Shown one piece after another: positions 1-6,573 of a stretch of DNA of 17,231 nt (the first letter of the stretch is position 1; every line of letters starts with the position of its first letter). The position numbers and the translations under genes are program-made. Source of the stretch: Candidatus Peregrinibacteria bacterium (lineage in GTDB: Bacteria; Patescibacteriota; Gracilibacteria; UBA1369; LOWO2-01-FULL-3); contig JACPLZ010000040.1 of assembly GCA_016186245.1 (NCBI GenBank), forward strand, positions 1-17,231. Direction: 5' to 3'. The notes under the pieces are model-generated. The model was not told the origin of the DNA. It was given only the letters and a program-made list of their open reading frames with translations, and ran no database searches.

Positions 1-1329
1 GATGAAATTATTTCCATCAACACGAGCGCGGCTGTAGAGCCGGTTAGTTGGGTTGGAGACCGGATGATCGGTGATTAACTGATATTCGAGATAAGGAATG
101 ATTTTACCATCTTCATCAAAAAGAGGATGGCTGAGAAAAATAGATAAAATTGGTTTCTCCATCAATATCAATTTATTTAATAATTTGGGAGTTGCGGATG
201 TGTCATAATTGTCCGTGTCAGTTTCCGCACCTCTAGATTCATTATACAAAACAATATAATTTCCAGTAGTTAAAGTATCGTTAATGATTTTTTCATATAT
301 AGCTGAATTTATATCAGGATACCCCATCAACCCGCACTCCTCCCCTCCACATTTTCCATTGATCTGCCACTGCACAACGATATCATCGGTGTCTGTAGAA
401 GCTCTGCCATCATTCAAAACATACCTCTGATTATCCGTACATACCGTTTCGTCCTGACCTCCACGACAATCAAACTCCCCTGATGGCATTGTGCCATCAG
501 CTAACGGCTTTCCACATTTACACGGCGTCCTGATTCTTAATCCAATTGTGTCCGCCAGGCCATCCTTGAAAGGATTTACAATAATCGAATTTCCATCGCC
601 ATCAAGTCCGCTTTCATAGTATAGGGGGATGCTGGTGCGATCTATCGCGCTGCTGCCAAATTGCAATTTGTTCCAGTTGCAGGAGTAATCAAGCTGATCG
701 ACGATGCCGGCGCTGCCTGTCAGGTTTGCAGGAATATTTGCATCTCCCGCTGTACCAAAAACCGGATCGTACATTTTACAATCCTCATTTGCCGATCCAG
801 TTCCGGGAAACGGTACTGCATAACATTCATTACTTATGTCCGAAAAACCGACTCTGCATTTGGTCGTTCTCAAATTTTCTGTCGCTGCAGCCCGCGCCTT
901 GATCTCCATTTCGATCATTATATCTTTTTCCCTCACCAAACCTGAAAATTCGTCACACGCGCTGCCGTCAGCCACATATGTCCCTCCGCCAACATAATTA
1001 CAAGTTACAAAGCCACCGGTCGCCGCATCCGAAAAATTGTAGCCGGCCTCGTGTTTGCCCAGCAGAAAAAGCAGATATTCATTCGCGGAATTCGCGATAT
1101 GTCTGGCAGATGCATAATTGTTGCTGTTGCGGATATCGTTGTAAGTGTTGATCGTACTTTGCTGAATAAGCAGGCCAAAATAAATCATCAGAGCGAAAAT
1201 ACCCAATGCGATGACCGAAATTATGCCAGCTTCGCTGTTTAAGTCAAACCGCCTCTGTTCTGTTCTGTTCTGTTCTGTTCTGTTCTGTTCTGTTCTGTTC
1301 TGTTCTGTTCTGTTCTGTTCATTGCTCAT
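1..1329 (-). CDS. PilX-like membrane-anchored surface protein, partial (3' end beyond window)
   Basis: An uninterrupted frame of 443 codons runs from ATG at 1329 to the window edge; I checked every triplet and found no stop. The protein begins MSN, then EQNRT repeated four times plus EQ, encoded by a pentanucleotide tract, then RRFDLNSEAG and one hydrophobic helix (about residues 36-53). The segment after the helix resembles the amphipathic start of PilX-type pilus-associated proteins. The rest is a Cys-rich, Asp/Gly/Asn-rich exported-looking region with cysteines in CKCGK and CGGEECG. There is no classical prepilin Glu at +5, so processing by prepilin peptidase is uncertain. No Shine-Dalgarno is visible. 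It lies 81 bp downstream of the CARDB gene on the same strand. A role in pili or surface adhesion is inference from topology and context; I do not recognise the C-terminal domain. Confidence 0.75.
   Translation of the reverse strand, partial: MSNEQNRTEQNRTEQNRTEQNRTEQRRFDLNSEAGIISVIALGIFALMIYFGLLIQQSTINTYNDIRNSNNYASARHIANSANEYLLFLLGKHEAGYNFSDAATGGFVTCNYVGGGTYVADGSACDEFSGLVREKDIMIEMEIKARAAATENLRTTKCRVGFSDISNECYAVPFPGTGSANEDCKMYDPVFGTAGDANIPANLTGSAGIVDQLDYSCNWNKLQFGSSAIDRTSIPLYYESGLDGDGNSIIVNPFKDGLADTIGLRIRTPCKCGKPLADGTMPSGEFDCRGGQDETVCTDNQRYVLNDGRASTDTDDIVVQWQINGKCGGEECGLMGYPDINSAIYEKIINDTLTTGNYIVLYNESRGAETDTDNYDTSATPKLLNKLILMEKPILSIFLSHPLFDEDGKIIPYLEYQLITDHPVSNPTNRLYSRARVDGNNFI
1255..1320 (-). 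repeat. Pentanucleotide tandem repeat (13 copies) in the 5' end of the PilX-like gene
   Basis: CTGTT on the plus strand (AACAG on the coding strand) is repeated 13 times without error at 1255-1319, plus one extra base. It starts at codon 4 of the PilX-like gene. Five is not a multiple of three, so gain or loss of one unit shifts the frame. After the tract the present frame is open, while the other two reach TAA or TGA within five codons. This has the architecture of a slipped-strand phase-variation tract. Confidence 0.95.
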
Positions 1330-1356
1330 AGAAATAAGTAAATGAAAACAGGATTT

Positions 1357-1396
1357 ATCATAGCACCGCAAGCGCCGTGATGGAAAAGTTTTTCCA
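1357..1396 (-). promoter_or_regulatory. Possible promoter and short palindrome upstream of the PilX-like gene
   Basis: Reading leftward, TTTCCA (1386-1381), an 18-bp spacer and TATGAT (1362-1357) form a moderate sigma-70-like promoter, placing the start near 1350, about 20 nt before ATG. A perfect inverted repeat, TGGAAAA-GT-TTTTCCA (1381-1396), covers the -35 box and could be an operator or a weak hairpin after the CARDB gene. Seen by eye only. Confidence 0.3.
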
Positions 1397-1410
1397 AAGA
1401 ATTTTACATA

Positions 1411-1896
1411 TTATAAACTAAAACCCCTTTCTACAGAGTTGTTTTCTTCCGTAATTTCGCTAATCGAATCCTCCGTATCGACTACCGCGCGGATCGTGCC
1501 GGAATCGCCATACTGATATATTTCTCTCGAGATAGGATATTGGAAATTAAAGGAATCCCCCGGTTCCAAAAAAGTATAGGAATCACTGTTGGAAAATATT
1601 TCAGTTTCATCGAGATAAAGCGCGTATTTAAAAGTCCTGTCGCCGCGGATGCGTCCCGGACCGTTATTGCCGACAGTTACATCCGCAGTTACATCTCCTC
1701 CGACAACCGCCGGTGCGATCACAGACAATGTTACGCTCAAATCCGGCAACGGTTCATCAATATCGGCTTCCGCGCTGTCTTCTTCGTTAAAAATTTTCCC
1801 CTGGAAATACCCTCCCCCATTAATCTTTAACGCTACAACTATAAAAACAACTATCAGGATAAAAATTGTAAGCGCGGTTTTTTGACTTTTTTCCAT
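1411..1896 (-). CDS. Membrane-anchored CARDB-domain protein
   Basis: The 161-residue product has a short basic cytoplasmic start (MEKSQK), one transmembrane helix at about residues 8-25, a Gly-rich then acidic linker (about 26-50), and one immunoglobulin-like domain (about 51-158) with the hallmarks of CARDB (cell adhesion related domain): PDLSVTLS at the first strand, VTVGNNGPG in the middle, and VDTEDSISEITEENNS near the end. CARDB domains are extracytoplasmic beta-sandwiches found in adhesins and surface proteins. The likely topology is a type II anchored protein with one external domain. It is on the same strand as the PilX-like gene, 81 bp upstream, so the two may act together at the cell surface. 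The start is fixed by a promoter whose predicted transcription start falls on this ATG. The partner or ligand is unknown. Confidence 0.75.
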   Translation of the reverse strand: MEKSQKTALTIFILIVVFIVVALKINGGGYFQGKIFNEEDSAEADIDEPLPDLSVTLSVIAPAVVGGDVTADVTVGNNGPGRIRGDRTFKYALYLDETEIFSNSDSYTFLEPGDSFNFQYPISREIYQYGDSGTIRAVVDTEDSISEITEENNSVERGFSL

Positions 1897-1897
1897 G

Positions 1898-1932
1898 GCT
1901 GTATTCTACAGCACTCAAATTTCACATTGCAA
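1898..1932 (-). promoter_or_regulatory. Promoter and operator-like palindrome of the CARDB gene
   Basis: On the minus strand TTGCAA (1932-1927), an 18-bp spacer and TAGAAT (1908-1903) form a promoter whose start would fall at about 1896, the A of the ATG, implying a leaderless mRNA. A perfect palindrome, GCTGTA-TTC-TACAGC (1898-1912), covers the -10 box, a good place for a repressor or activator site. Confidence 0.45.
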
Positions 1933-1954
1933 TATTCATTTTGCAATATTCATT
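1927..1954. repeat. Two perfect tandem copies of a 14-bp unit
   Basis: TTGCAATATTCATT occurs at 1927-1940 and again at 1941-1954 with no mismatch. It lies upstream of the CARDB gene, and the first copy contains its predicted -35 box. It may be a direct-repeat regulator site or a recent duplication. Confidence 0.85.
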
Positions 1955-1969
1955 TTTCAGACGGATTCA

Positions 1970-3067
1970 TTATGCCTCCTTGTGTTCCAAAGGTTTTTCC
2001 AATAATACCGGCTCGACTTTGCCGCCGACAGTACTGTCAGTAATGCTATAAACGTCCTTATCTATCTTCTTGAATTCCTTATAGGCGGAATTATACATAT
2101 TGACCGTTGTGCCAAGGTTGTTACCCATCTTTTGCATGTAGGCGTCATAGGAATTCAAATGATGGCCGAGGGATGAAACCTTTTTTACCACTTCCATGAT
2201 GGATTTCTCCATCTTGAGCGCGTTAAGACCATGCAAAACTGTTTCCAGATATGCAAAAAATGAAGTCGGAGAAACAATAATCACATGTTTGTTAAAAGCA
2301 TATCCGATCAAATCCGTGGAATTTATATCCAGCGTGCCAACTTTATGCGCGATCAGATTATAATAGACCCCTTCCGCCGGTATAAACATAAATGCAAATT
2401 CCGTAGTGTCTTCTTTTGGACGGATATATTTTGAAGTCTCATCGATGCGGTTTTTTATATCAATTTTAAACTGTTTTTCGAGTTCTCCGCGTTTTTTTTC
2501 ATCCTTTTCCTCAATAATTTTGTTGTAATTTTCAAGAGAAAATTTGGCATCGATCGGGATTATTTTTTCATTGAAAAAGATCACAGCATCAACGATTTCT
2601 CCGCCCTGAAACTTGTACTGCATCTGATATTGATTTGGATTGAGGACGTTACCAAGCAAAGTTTCCAAAAAATATTCCCCCAAAATGCCCCGCTGTTTTG
2701 GATTTTTGAGAATATGCTCAAGGCTCTCGAGTTTTTCGGAAAAATTCAAAACCTGCTTGTTGGTTTCCCCGACTTTAGACAATTCACCGGTGATATCTTT
2801 GATAATTTTGGCGCTCTGGGCAAACTGTTTTTGCATCGTAGTGGAAGAAAATTCTAAACCTTTGGCTATTCTTCCTTCTATTTTATCAAGTTTTTCCTGT
2901 GTCTCGCGACTATTGTTTGTAGCGCTCTCGCGTAATTCTTTTCTCAGCGCTTCGATATATTCAAGAAGCAAACTACTGTCGGAATTTGCCGGCTTTTTAT
3001 TATGAATAATGAGATAGGTCAAAGCAGCCAGAACGGCGATACCTATCAATGAAATTAAGATTTGCAT
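1970..3067 (-). CDS. rmuC: DNA recombination protein RmuC
   Basis: A 365-residue RmuC family protein. An N-terminal membrane helix (about residues 2-21) is followed by a long coiled coil (about 30-120) and the RmuC domain. Family signatures seen are KNPKQRGILGEYFLETLL (about 122-138), VDAVIFF with D160, and PIDAKF with D173 and K175, which fit a PD-(D/E)XK nuclease-like core, then FAFMFIPAEGVYYNLIA. RmuC limits inversions at short inverted repeats and is believed to act on DNA structures; the anchor suggests a membrane-associated form. The length suits the shorter RmuC proteins. It is transcribed divergently from infB, with 78 bp between start codons. ATG at 3067 is supported by a promoter ending almost on it and by the membrane helix at the N-terminus. 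This genome piece is rich in inverted repeats, RmuC's presumed target, though that link is only suggestive. Confidence 0.9.
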   Translation of the reverse strand: MQILISLIGIAVLAALTYLIIHNKKPANSDSSLLLEYIEALRKELRESATNNSRETQEKLDKIEGRIAKGLEFSSTTMQKQFAQSAKIIKDITGELSKVGETNKQVLNFSEKLESLEHILKNPKQRGILGEYFLETLLGNVLNPNQYQMQYKFQGGEIVDAVIFFNEKIIPIDAKFSLENYNKIIEEKDEKKRGELEKQFKIDIKNRIDETSKYIRPKEDTTEFAFMFIPAEGVYYNLIAHKVGTLDINSTDLIGYAFNKHVIIVSPTSFFAYLETVLHGLNALKMEKSIMEVVKKVSSLGHHLNSYDAYMQKMGNNLGTTVNMYNSAYKEFKKIDKDVYSITDSTVGGKVEPVLLEKPLEHKEA

Positions 3068-3075
3068 TTGAGGCT

Positions 3076-3104
3076 ATTTTAGAGGGGCATTTTGCCTATA
3101 GCAA
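3076..3104 (-). promoter_or_regulatory. Predicted rmuC promoter
   Basis: Reading leftward: TTGCTA (3104-3099), a 17-bp spacer, TAAAAT (3081-3076). The expected start is about 3069, 2 nt before the rmuC ATG at 3067, so the mRNA would be nearly leaderless. No Shine-Dalgarno precedes this ATG. Confidence 0.5.
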
Positions 3105-3109
3105 GAGGA

Positions 3110-3138
3110 TTGCAATTGCCTCCTGAAAACCGTACAAT
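3110..3138 (+). promoter_or_regulatory. Predicted infB promoter
   Basis: TTGCAA (3110-3115), a 17-bp spacer and TACAAT (3133-3138) form a good promoter with expected start at about 3145, immediately before GTG at 3146. Its -35 box lies only 5 bp from that of the divergent rmuC promoter. Confidence 0.5.
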
Positions 3139-3145
3139 CCTCCAC

Positions 3146-5101
3146 GTGTCTACAAAAATAAGCGATTTAGCTGAAAAATTAGCCCTCACTCCGGAGCAGC
3201 TCAAAGCCAAAATAAACGAGCTTGGTTTTGAGGTGTCACCGAAAGCGCGGGTGATTGACAATGAGTTAGCTGATTTGATTCTTGATGAATTGAGAAAGAA
3301 AGAAGAAGAGCTTGCCCCTGAAGAAAAAAAAGATGTGGCGGAGATTTATGATGAAATGATTGCCGAACAGAGAGAAAGGGAAATCGTCAGAAACCAGCGC
3401 AAAATGACCGCCGGTAAAGATACCAGAAGTAAAAAATCGTTCAAGCCGGTGGAAACAAAGAGGGAAATTGGAGAAAGCATTGAAATTCCGGATATTATCG
3501 CAGTGAAAGAGTTTTCGGAAAAAACCGGTGTTAATCCGGCAAAAGTCATCGGAGAACTGATGAAAAATGGAATTCTGGCAAATATTAATCAGCAAATTGA
3601 TTTTGAAACAGCGCAGATTATTGCGGATGATCTTGGGATAAAACTGAAAAGAATCAGGAGCGTTGGGGGTACAGAAGAGTTCATGGCCGGGGATATTTCA
3701 AAACTTATACAGGAAGATGATGCATCCGCGTTGAGCGCGCGACCGCCGGTGGTCTGCGTGATGGGACATGTGGATCATGGAAAAACCCGCCTGCTCGACG
3801 CTATCCGGCAAACCAATGTTATGGGCGGTGAAGCGGGAGGAATTACCCAGCATATCGGAGCCTATCAGGTGGAAAAAAAAGGAAAATTGATTACGTTTTT
3901 GGACACTCCTGGACATGAGGCTTTCACCGCAATGAGAGCCAGAGGAGCAAAGGTTACCGACATTGCAATCCTTGTCGTTGCCTCCGATGAGGGCGTGAAA
4001 CCCCAGACTATCGAGGCTCTTAACCATGCAAAAGAAGCCGATGTGCCGATCATTGTGGCGCTGACAAAAATTGATAAACCGGAGGCAAATATCGACAGAG
4101 TAAAAGGAGAATTGAGCGAGCATGGATTGCAGCCGGAAGATTGGGGCGGCAAGACGATTATTGTGCCTGTTTCTGCTGTGTCCGGAACGGCGCTCATAAA
4201 TACCGGTACTTTAAAAATCATGAATAACGTCATCGTTGGCAATACCTATGGCCGCATTAAATTGATGAAAGACCATACCGGCAAAAATATACGGATGGCT
4301 GGACCGTCCACTCCGGTGCTGATTGCAGGCCTTAACGAGACGCCAAAGAGCGGAGACATCCTGCAGGTGGTAAAAAATGAAAGAATTGCCCGGGAGAAAG
4401 CCGAGGAAATTGCTTTGAAGACACAACAGGAAAATGAAAGCAGAATGTCAGCTACAAACCAGGTCATCACCCAGCTCAAAGCAAACAAGGTGTTGAAACT
4501 GGTGATAAAAGCGGACACAAAGGGATCTCTTGAGGCCATTAAGCAGGCGATTTCCAAGATAAAACATGAGGAGGTCGCCGTGAAACTGATACACGTCGGG
4601 GTAGGTACCATTACGGAAAGCGATGTGATGATGGCGAGCGCCAGCAAGGGTATGGTACTGGCTTTCCATAGTGATTTTGATTCACCGAATGTGATAAAAA
4701 CGGCGGAAAGAGAAAATGTGCCGGTGAAAAAATATACAATTATTTATGAGTTGCTGGACAACATAAAGAATGTGCTGACCGGGTTGCTGGAGCCCGAAGT
4801 GGTTGAGGTCGAAATTGGGAAGGCACAGGTCAAACAGGTATTCCTGACTAAAAAGTCTGAGATGATTATTGGTGTGCGGGTTACCAGCGGCAAAATGAAA
4901 AATAAAGCCAAGTTGAGAGTCGTCAGGGGCGATGCGCCTGTGGGAGAGGGTGTGATTGATTCTCTGCGAAAGGTTGATGAAAAGGCCCATGAAGTTGGAG
5001 AAGGAAATGATTGCGGAATCAAGTTTATAGGAAATGTGCAAGTGGTTGAGGGGGATATTCTTGAAGCCTATGCCAAAGAAGAGCATCGCAAAACAATGTA
5101 A
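3146..5101 (+). CDS. infB: Translation initiation factor IF-2 (with apparent internal deletion)
   Basis: IF2 is the GTPase that brings initiator tRNA to the ribosome and promotes subunit joining. Counting from GTG at 3146 (651 residues), there are IF2_N-type modules at the start and near residues 115-170, then the G domain: GHVDHGKT (207-214), GGITQHIGA, DTPGH (253-257), TKID (307-310, Thr for the usual Asn) and SAVSG (343-347). Domains II to IV follow, with TYGRIK, AGPSTPV and the VVEGDILE ending. Directly after SAVSG the protein jumps to TALINTGTLK of domain II; the last G-domain helix and the first strands of domain II, about 44 residues in E. coli IF2 as I recall it, are missing. A TTG at 3092, behind a weak GAGG, would add 18 residues. 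I prefer GTG 3146 because VSTKISDLAEKL resembles usual IF2 starts and the promoter ends there. Confidence 0.93.
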   Translation: MSTKISDLAEKLALTPEQLKAKINELGFEVSPKARVIDNELADLILDELRKKEEELAPEEKKDVAEIYDEMIAEQREREIVRNQRKMTAGKDTRSKKSFKPVETKREIGESIEIPDIIAVKEFSEKTGVNPAKVIGELMKNGILANINQQIDFETAQIIADDLGIKLKRIRSVGGTEEFMAGDISKLIQEDDASALSARPPVVCVMGHVDHGKTRLLDAIRQTNVMGGEAGGITQHIGAYQVEKKGKLITFLDTPGHEAFTAMRARGAKVTDIAILVVASDEGVKPQTIEALNHAKEADVPIIVALTKIDKPEANIDRVKGELSEHGLQPEDWGGKTIIVPVSAVSGTALINTGTLKIMNNVIVGNTYGRIKLMKDHTGKNIRMAGPSTPVLIAGLNETPKSGDILQVVKNERIAREKAEEIALKTQQENESRMSATNQVITQLKANKVLKLVIKADTKGSLEAIKQAISKIKHEEVAVKLIHVGVGTITESDVMMASASKGMVLAFHSDFDSPNVIKTAERENVPVKKYTIIYELLDNIKNVLTGLLEPEVVEVEIGKAQVKQVFLTKKSEMIIGVRVTSGKMKNKAKLRVVRGDAPVGEGVIDSLRKVDEKAHEVGEGNDCGIKFIGNVQVVEGDILEAYAKEEHRKTM

Positions 5102-5102
5102 C

Positions 5103-5128
5103 CATGGTTCGACAGGCTCACCATGACA
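5103..5128 (+). repeat. Palindromic repeat copy A (core TCGACRRGCTC) carrying a start codon
   Basis: Arms CATGGT and ACCATG flank the loop TCGACAGGCTC. The 26-bp unit differs at one base from the reverse complement of the copy inside rfbD (8912-8937). It begins just after the infB stop, and its second arm contains the ATG at 5123 of the next gene. Confidence 0.85.
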
Positions 5129-5524
5129 AACAATTTAAATAAAATTAAAATTCCCACTTTTTGCGATGAGCGCGGCGTTTTGGAGGCGGTTGAAATAAAG
5201 GATTATGTGGATTGGCCGGTAAAGCGTGTTTATTATGTAACAAATGTAACCAAGCCGCGCGGCGGTCACGCAGTTAAGAATGAAAAAAAAATCTATATCT
5301 GCCAGAAAGGTTCCGTGAAGGCAAAGTTTCATGATGGAAAAACATGGCATGAATTTGAAATGAACGGCCCCGACGATGCAATTTTGATGAATGGAGTTTG
5401 TTTCAGGGAGTTTTATGATTTTTCGGCCGATGCTGTACTTTTGGCTATTTCTTCGGTAAATTATGAAAAAGACGATTATATTTATGACCTGAAGGAATTT
5501 ATCGCTTATATCGGGCAATCATGA
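5123..5524 (+). CDS. WxcM/FdtA-like cupin (sugar nucleotide ketoisomerase family)
   Basis: A 133-residue single-domain cupin. The pattern DERGVLEAVE, WPVKRVYYV, RGGHAVKN, ICQKGSVKAKFHDG, FYDFSADAVLLAISS and DDYIYDLKEF is that of the WxcM-like/FdtA family, whose known members isomerise dTDP-4-keto-6-deoxyglucose at C3/C4. Several usual residues are changed: the family motif is HAHK and the second His is Val here, the Gln that follows is Lys, and the Trp in the last third is Phe. It may therefore be a divergent subfamily with another reaction, or a non-catalytic member. It overlaps rfbB by ATGA, so translation is coupled, and its substrate is probably the RfbB product or a close relative. It is not a classical RfbC 3,5-epimerase by length (133 versus about 180) or motifs. 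The start codon lies inside a palindromic repeat. Confidence 0.75.
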   Translation: MTNNLNKIKIPTFCDERGVLEAVEIKDYVDWPVKRVYYVTNVTKPRGGHAVKNEKKIYICQKGSVKAKFHDGKTWHEFEMNGPDDAILMNGVCFREFYDFSADAVLLAISSVNYEKDDYIYDLKEFIAYIGQS

Positions 5525-6552
5525 AAATTTTAATCACAGGCGGGGCCGGATTTATCGGCAGCAATTTCTCACATTATAGGTTCGACAATCATCCCGATGA
5601 TCAGATTTATGTGCTGGATAAGTTAACCTATGCCGGTAATCTGGATAATCTTTCCGGCCTTTTGAATGAAGAACGTTTTCATTTCATCGAGGGAGATATT
5701 GCGGATAAAAAAATCGTGGAAGCTCTGTTTGAAGCGGAAAAATTCGATAAGGTTATCAATTTTGCGGCGGAAACCCATGTTGATCGAAGTATTACCGGAC
5801 CAAGCATTTTTGTTCTTACAAATATTGTCGGCAGCCATAATTTATTGGAGGCTGCGCGTTTGACCGGAGTTAAACGGTATCACCAGGTATCGACAGACGA
5901 GGTTTATGGCGATCTTGGAACCGATTCCAGGGATTACTTTACCGAGACCACTTCCCTGGCGCCAAATTGTCCTTATGCCGCCTCGAAGGCCTCCGCCGAT
6001 TTGCTGGTGCGCAGTTATTTTGAGACTTATGGAACCGGCGTGACCATCAGCCGCTGCAGCAATAATTATGGGCCGTATCAGTTTCCGGAGAAACTGATCC
6101 CCTATTTCTTCCGACTGATATTGGATAATCAGCCGGTGCCGGTGTATGGCGATGGTAAAAATGTGCGTGACTGGCTGTATGTAATTGATCATTGCCGCGC
6201 GCTGGATTTGATTCTGGAAGAAGGCAAAATCGGAGAAATTTATAATATCGGCGGCAATAATGAGAAAACGAATCTGGAAATCACAAAATTCCTTTTGAAT
6301 TTTTTGAAGAAAGAAGAAAGCCTGATCACTTTTGTTGATGACCGTCTGGCACATGACCGGCGCTATGCCATTGATGCCGGAAAAATAAAGCGCGAATTGG
6401 GTTGGAAACCTTCTGTGGATTTTGAGGAAGGCATACAAAAAACTTTTAATTGGTACCAGGAAAATCAGGACTGGGTGCGGAAGCTGACAGATAAAATCGA
6501 GCTGAGAGAGCATAAACAGGTTAGTAAAACTCCACTGGCTGCGTCGCGATAA
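5521..6552 (+). CDS. rfbB: dTDP-glucose 4,6-dehydratase
   Basis: An extended short-chain dehydrogenase of 343 residues (RmlB/RfbB), converting dTDP-glucose to dTDP-4-keto-6-deoxyglucose with bound NAD. Visible are the Rossmann motif GGAGFIGSN (7-15), YVLDKLTYAGNLDNL (30-44), the catalytic triplet T125-D126-E127 in STDEVYGD, the Y152-xxx-K156 pair in YAASK, and NNYGPYQFPEKLIP (181-194). The length is normal for the family. The start overlaps the cupin stop (ATGA), and proS begins 21 bp after the stop. The last dozen residues (HKQVSKTPLAASR) look like an unconserved tail. It supplies the common intermediate for rhamnose and other deoxysugars. Confidence 0.95.
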   Translation: MKILITGGAGFIGSNFSHYRFDNHPDDQIYVLDKLTYAGNLDNLSGLLNEERFHFIEGDIADKKIVEALFEAEKFDKVINFAAETHVDRSITGPSIFVLTNIVGSHNLLEAARLTGVKRYHQVSTDEVYGDLGTDSRDYFTETTSLAPNCPYAASKASADLLVRSYFETYGTGVTISRCSNNYGPYQFPEKLIPYFFRLILDNQPVPVYGDGKNVRDWLYVIDHCRALDLILEEGKIGEIYNIGGNNEKTNLEITKFLLNFLKKEESLITFVDDRLAHDRRYAIDAGKIKRELGWKPSVDFEEGIQKTFNWYQENQDWVRKLTDKIELREHKQVSKTPLAASR

Positions 6553-6558
6553 ATTCAG

Positions 6559-6564
6559 TATATT
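6559..6564 (+). promoter_or_regulatory. Possible -10 box for proS
   Basis: TATATT lies 9 nt before the proS ATG, placing a start at about 6571. No convincing -35 box is seen. No Shine-Dalgarno precedes this ATG. Its position matches the other predicted short-leader promoters, but proS may equally be read through from rfbB. Confidence 0.25.
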
Positions 6565-6573
6565 TGGACAAGT

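Noticed and set aside
1255..1320. CRISPR array
   Set aside because: The unit is 5 bp with no spacers; it is a simple tandem repeat inside a coding frame.
3092..3145. TTG start of infB with an 18-residue extension
   Set aside because: The extension does not look like IF2 and would leave only 24 bp to the divergent rmuC start; GTG 3146 fits the promoter and family start. Not fully excluded, since GAGG precedes TTG.
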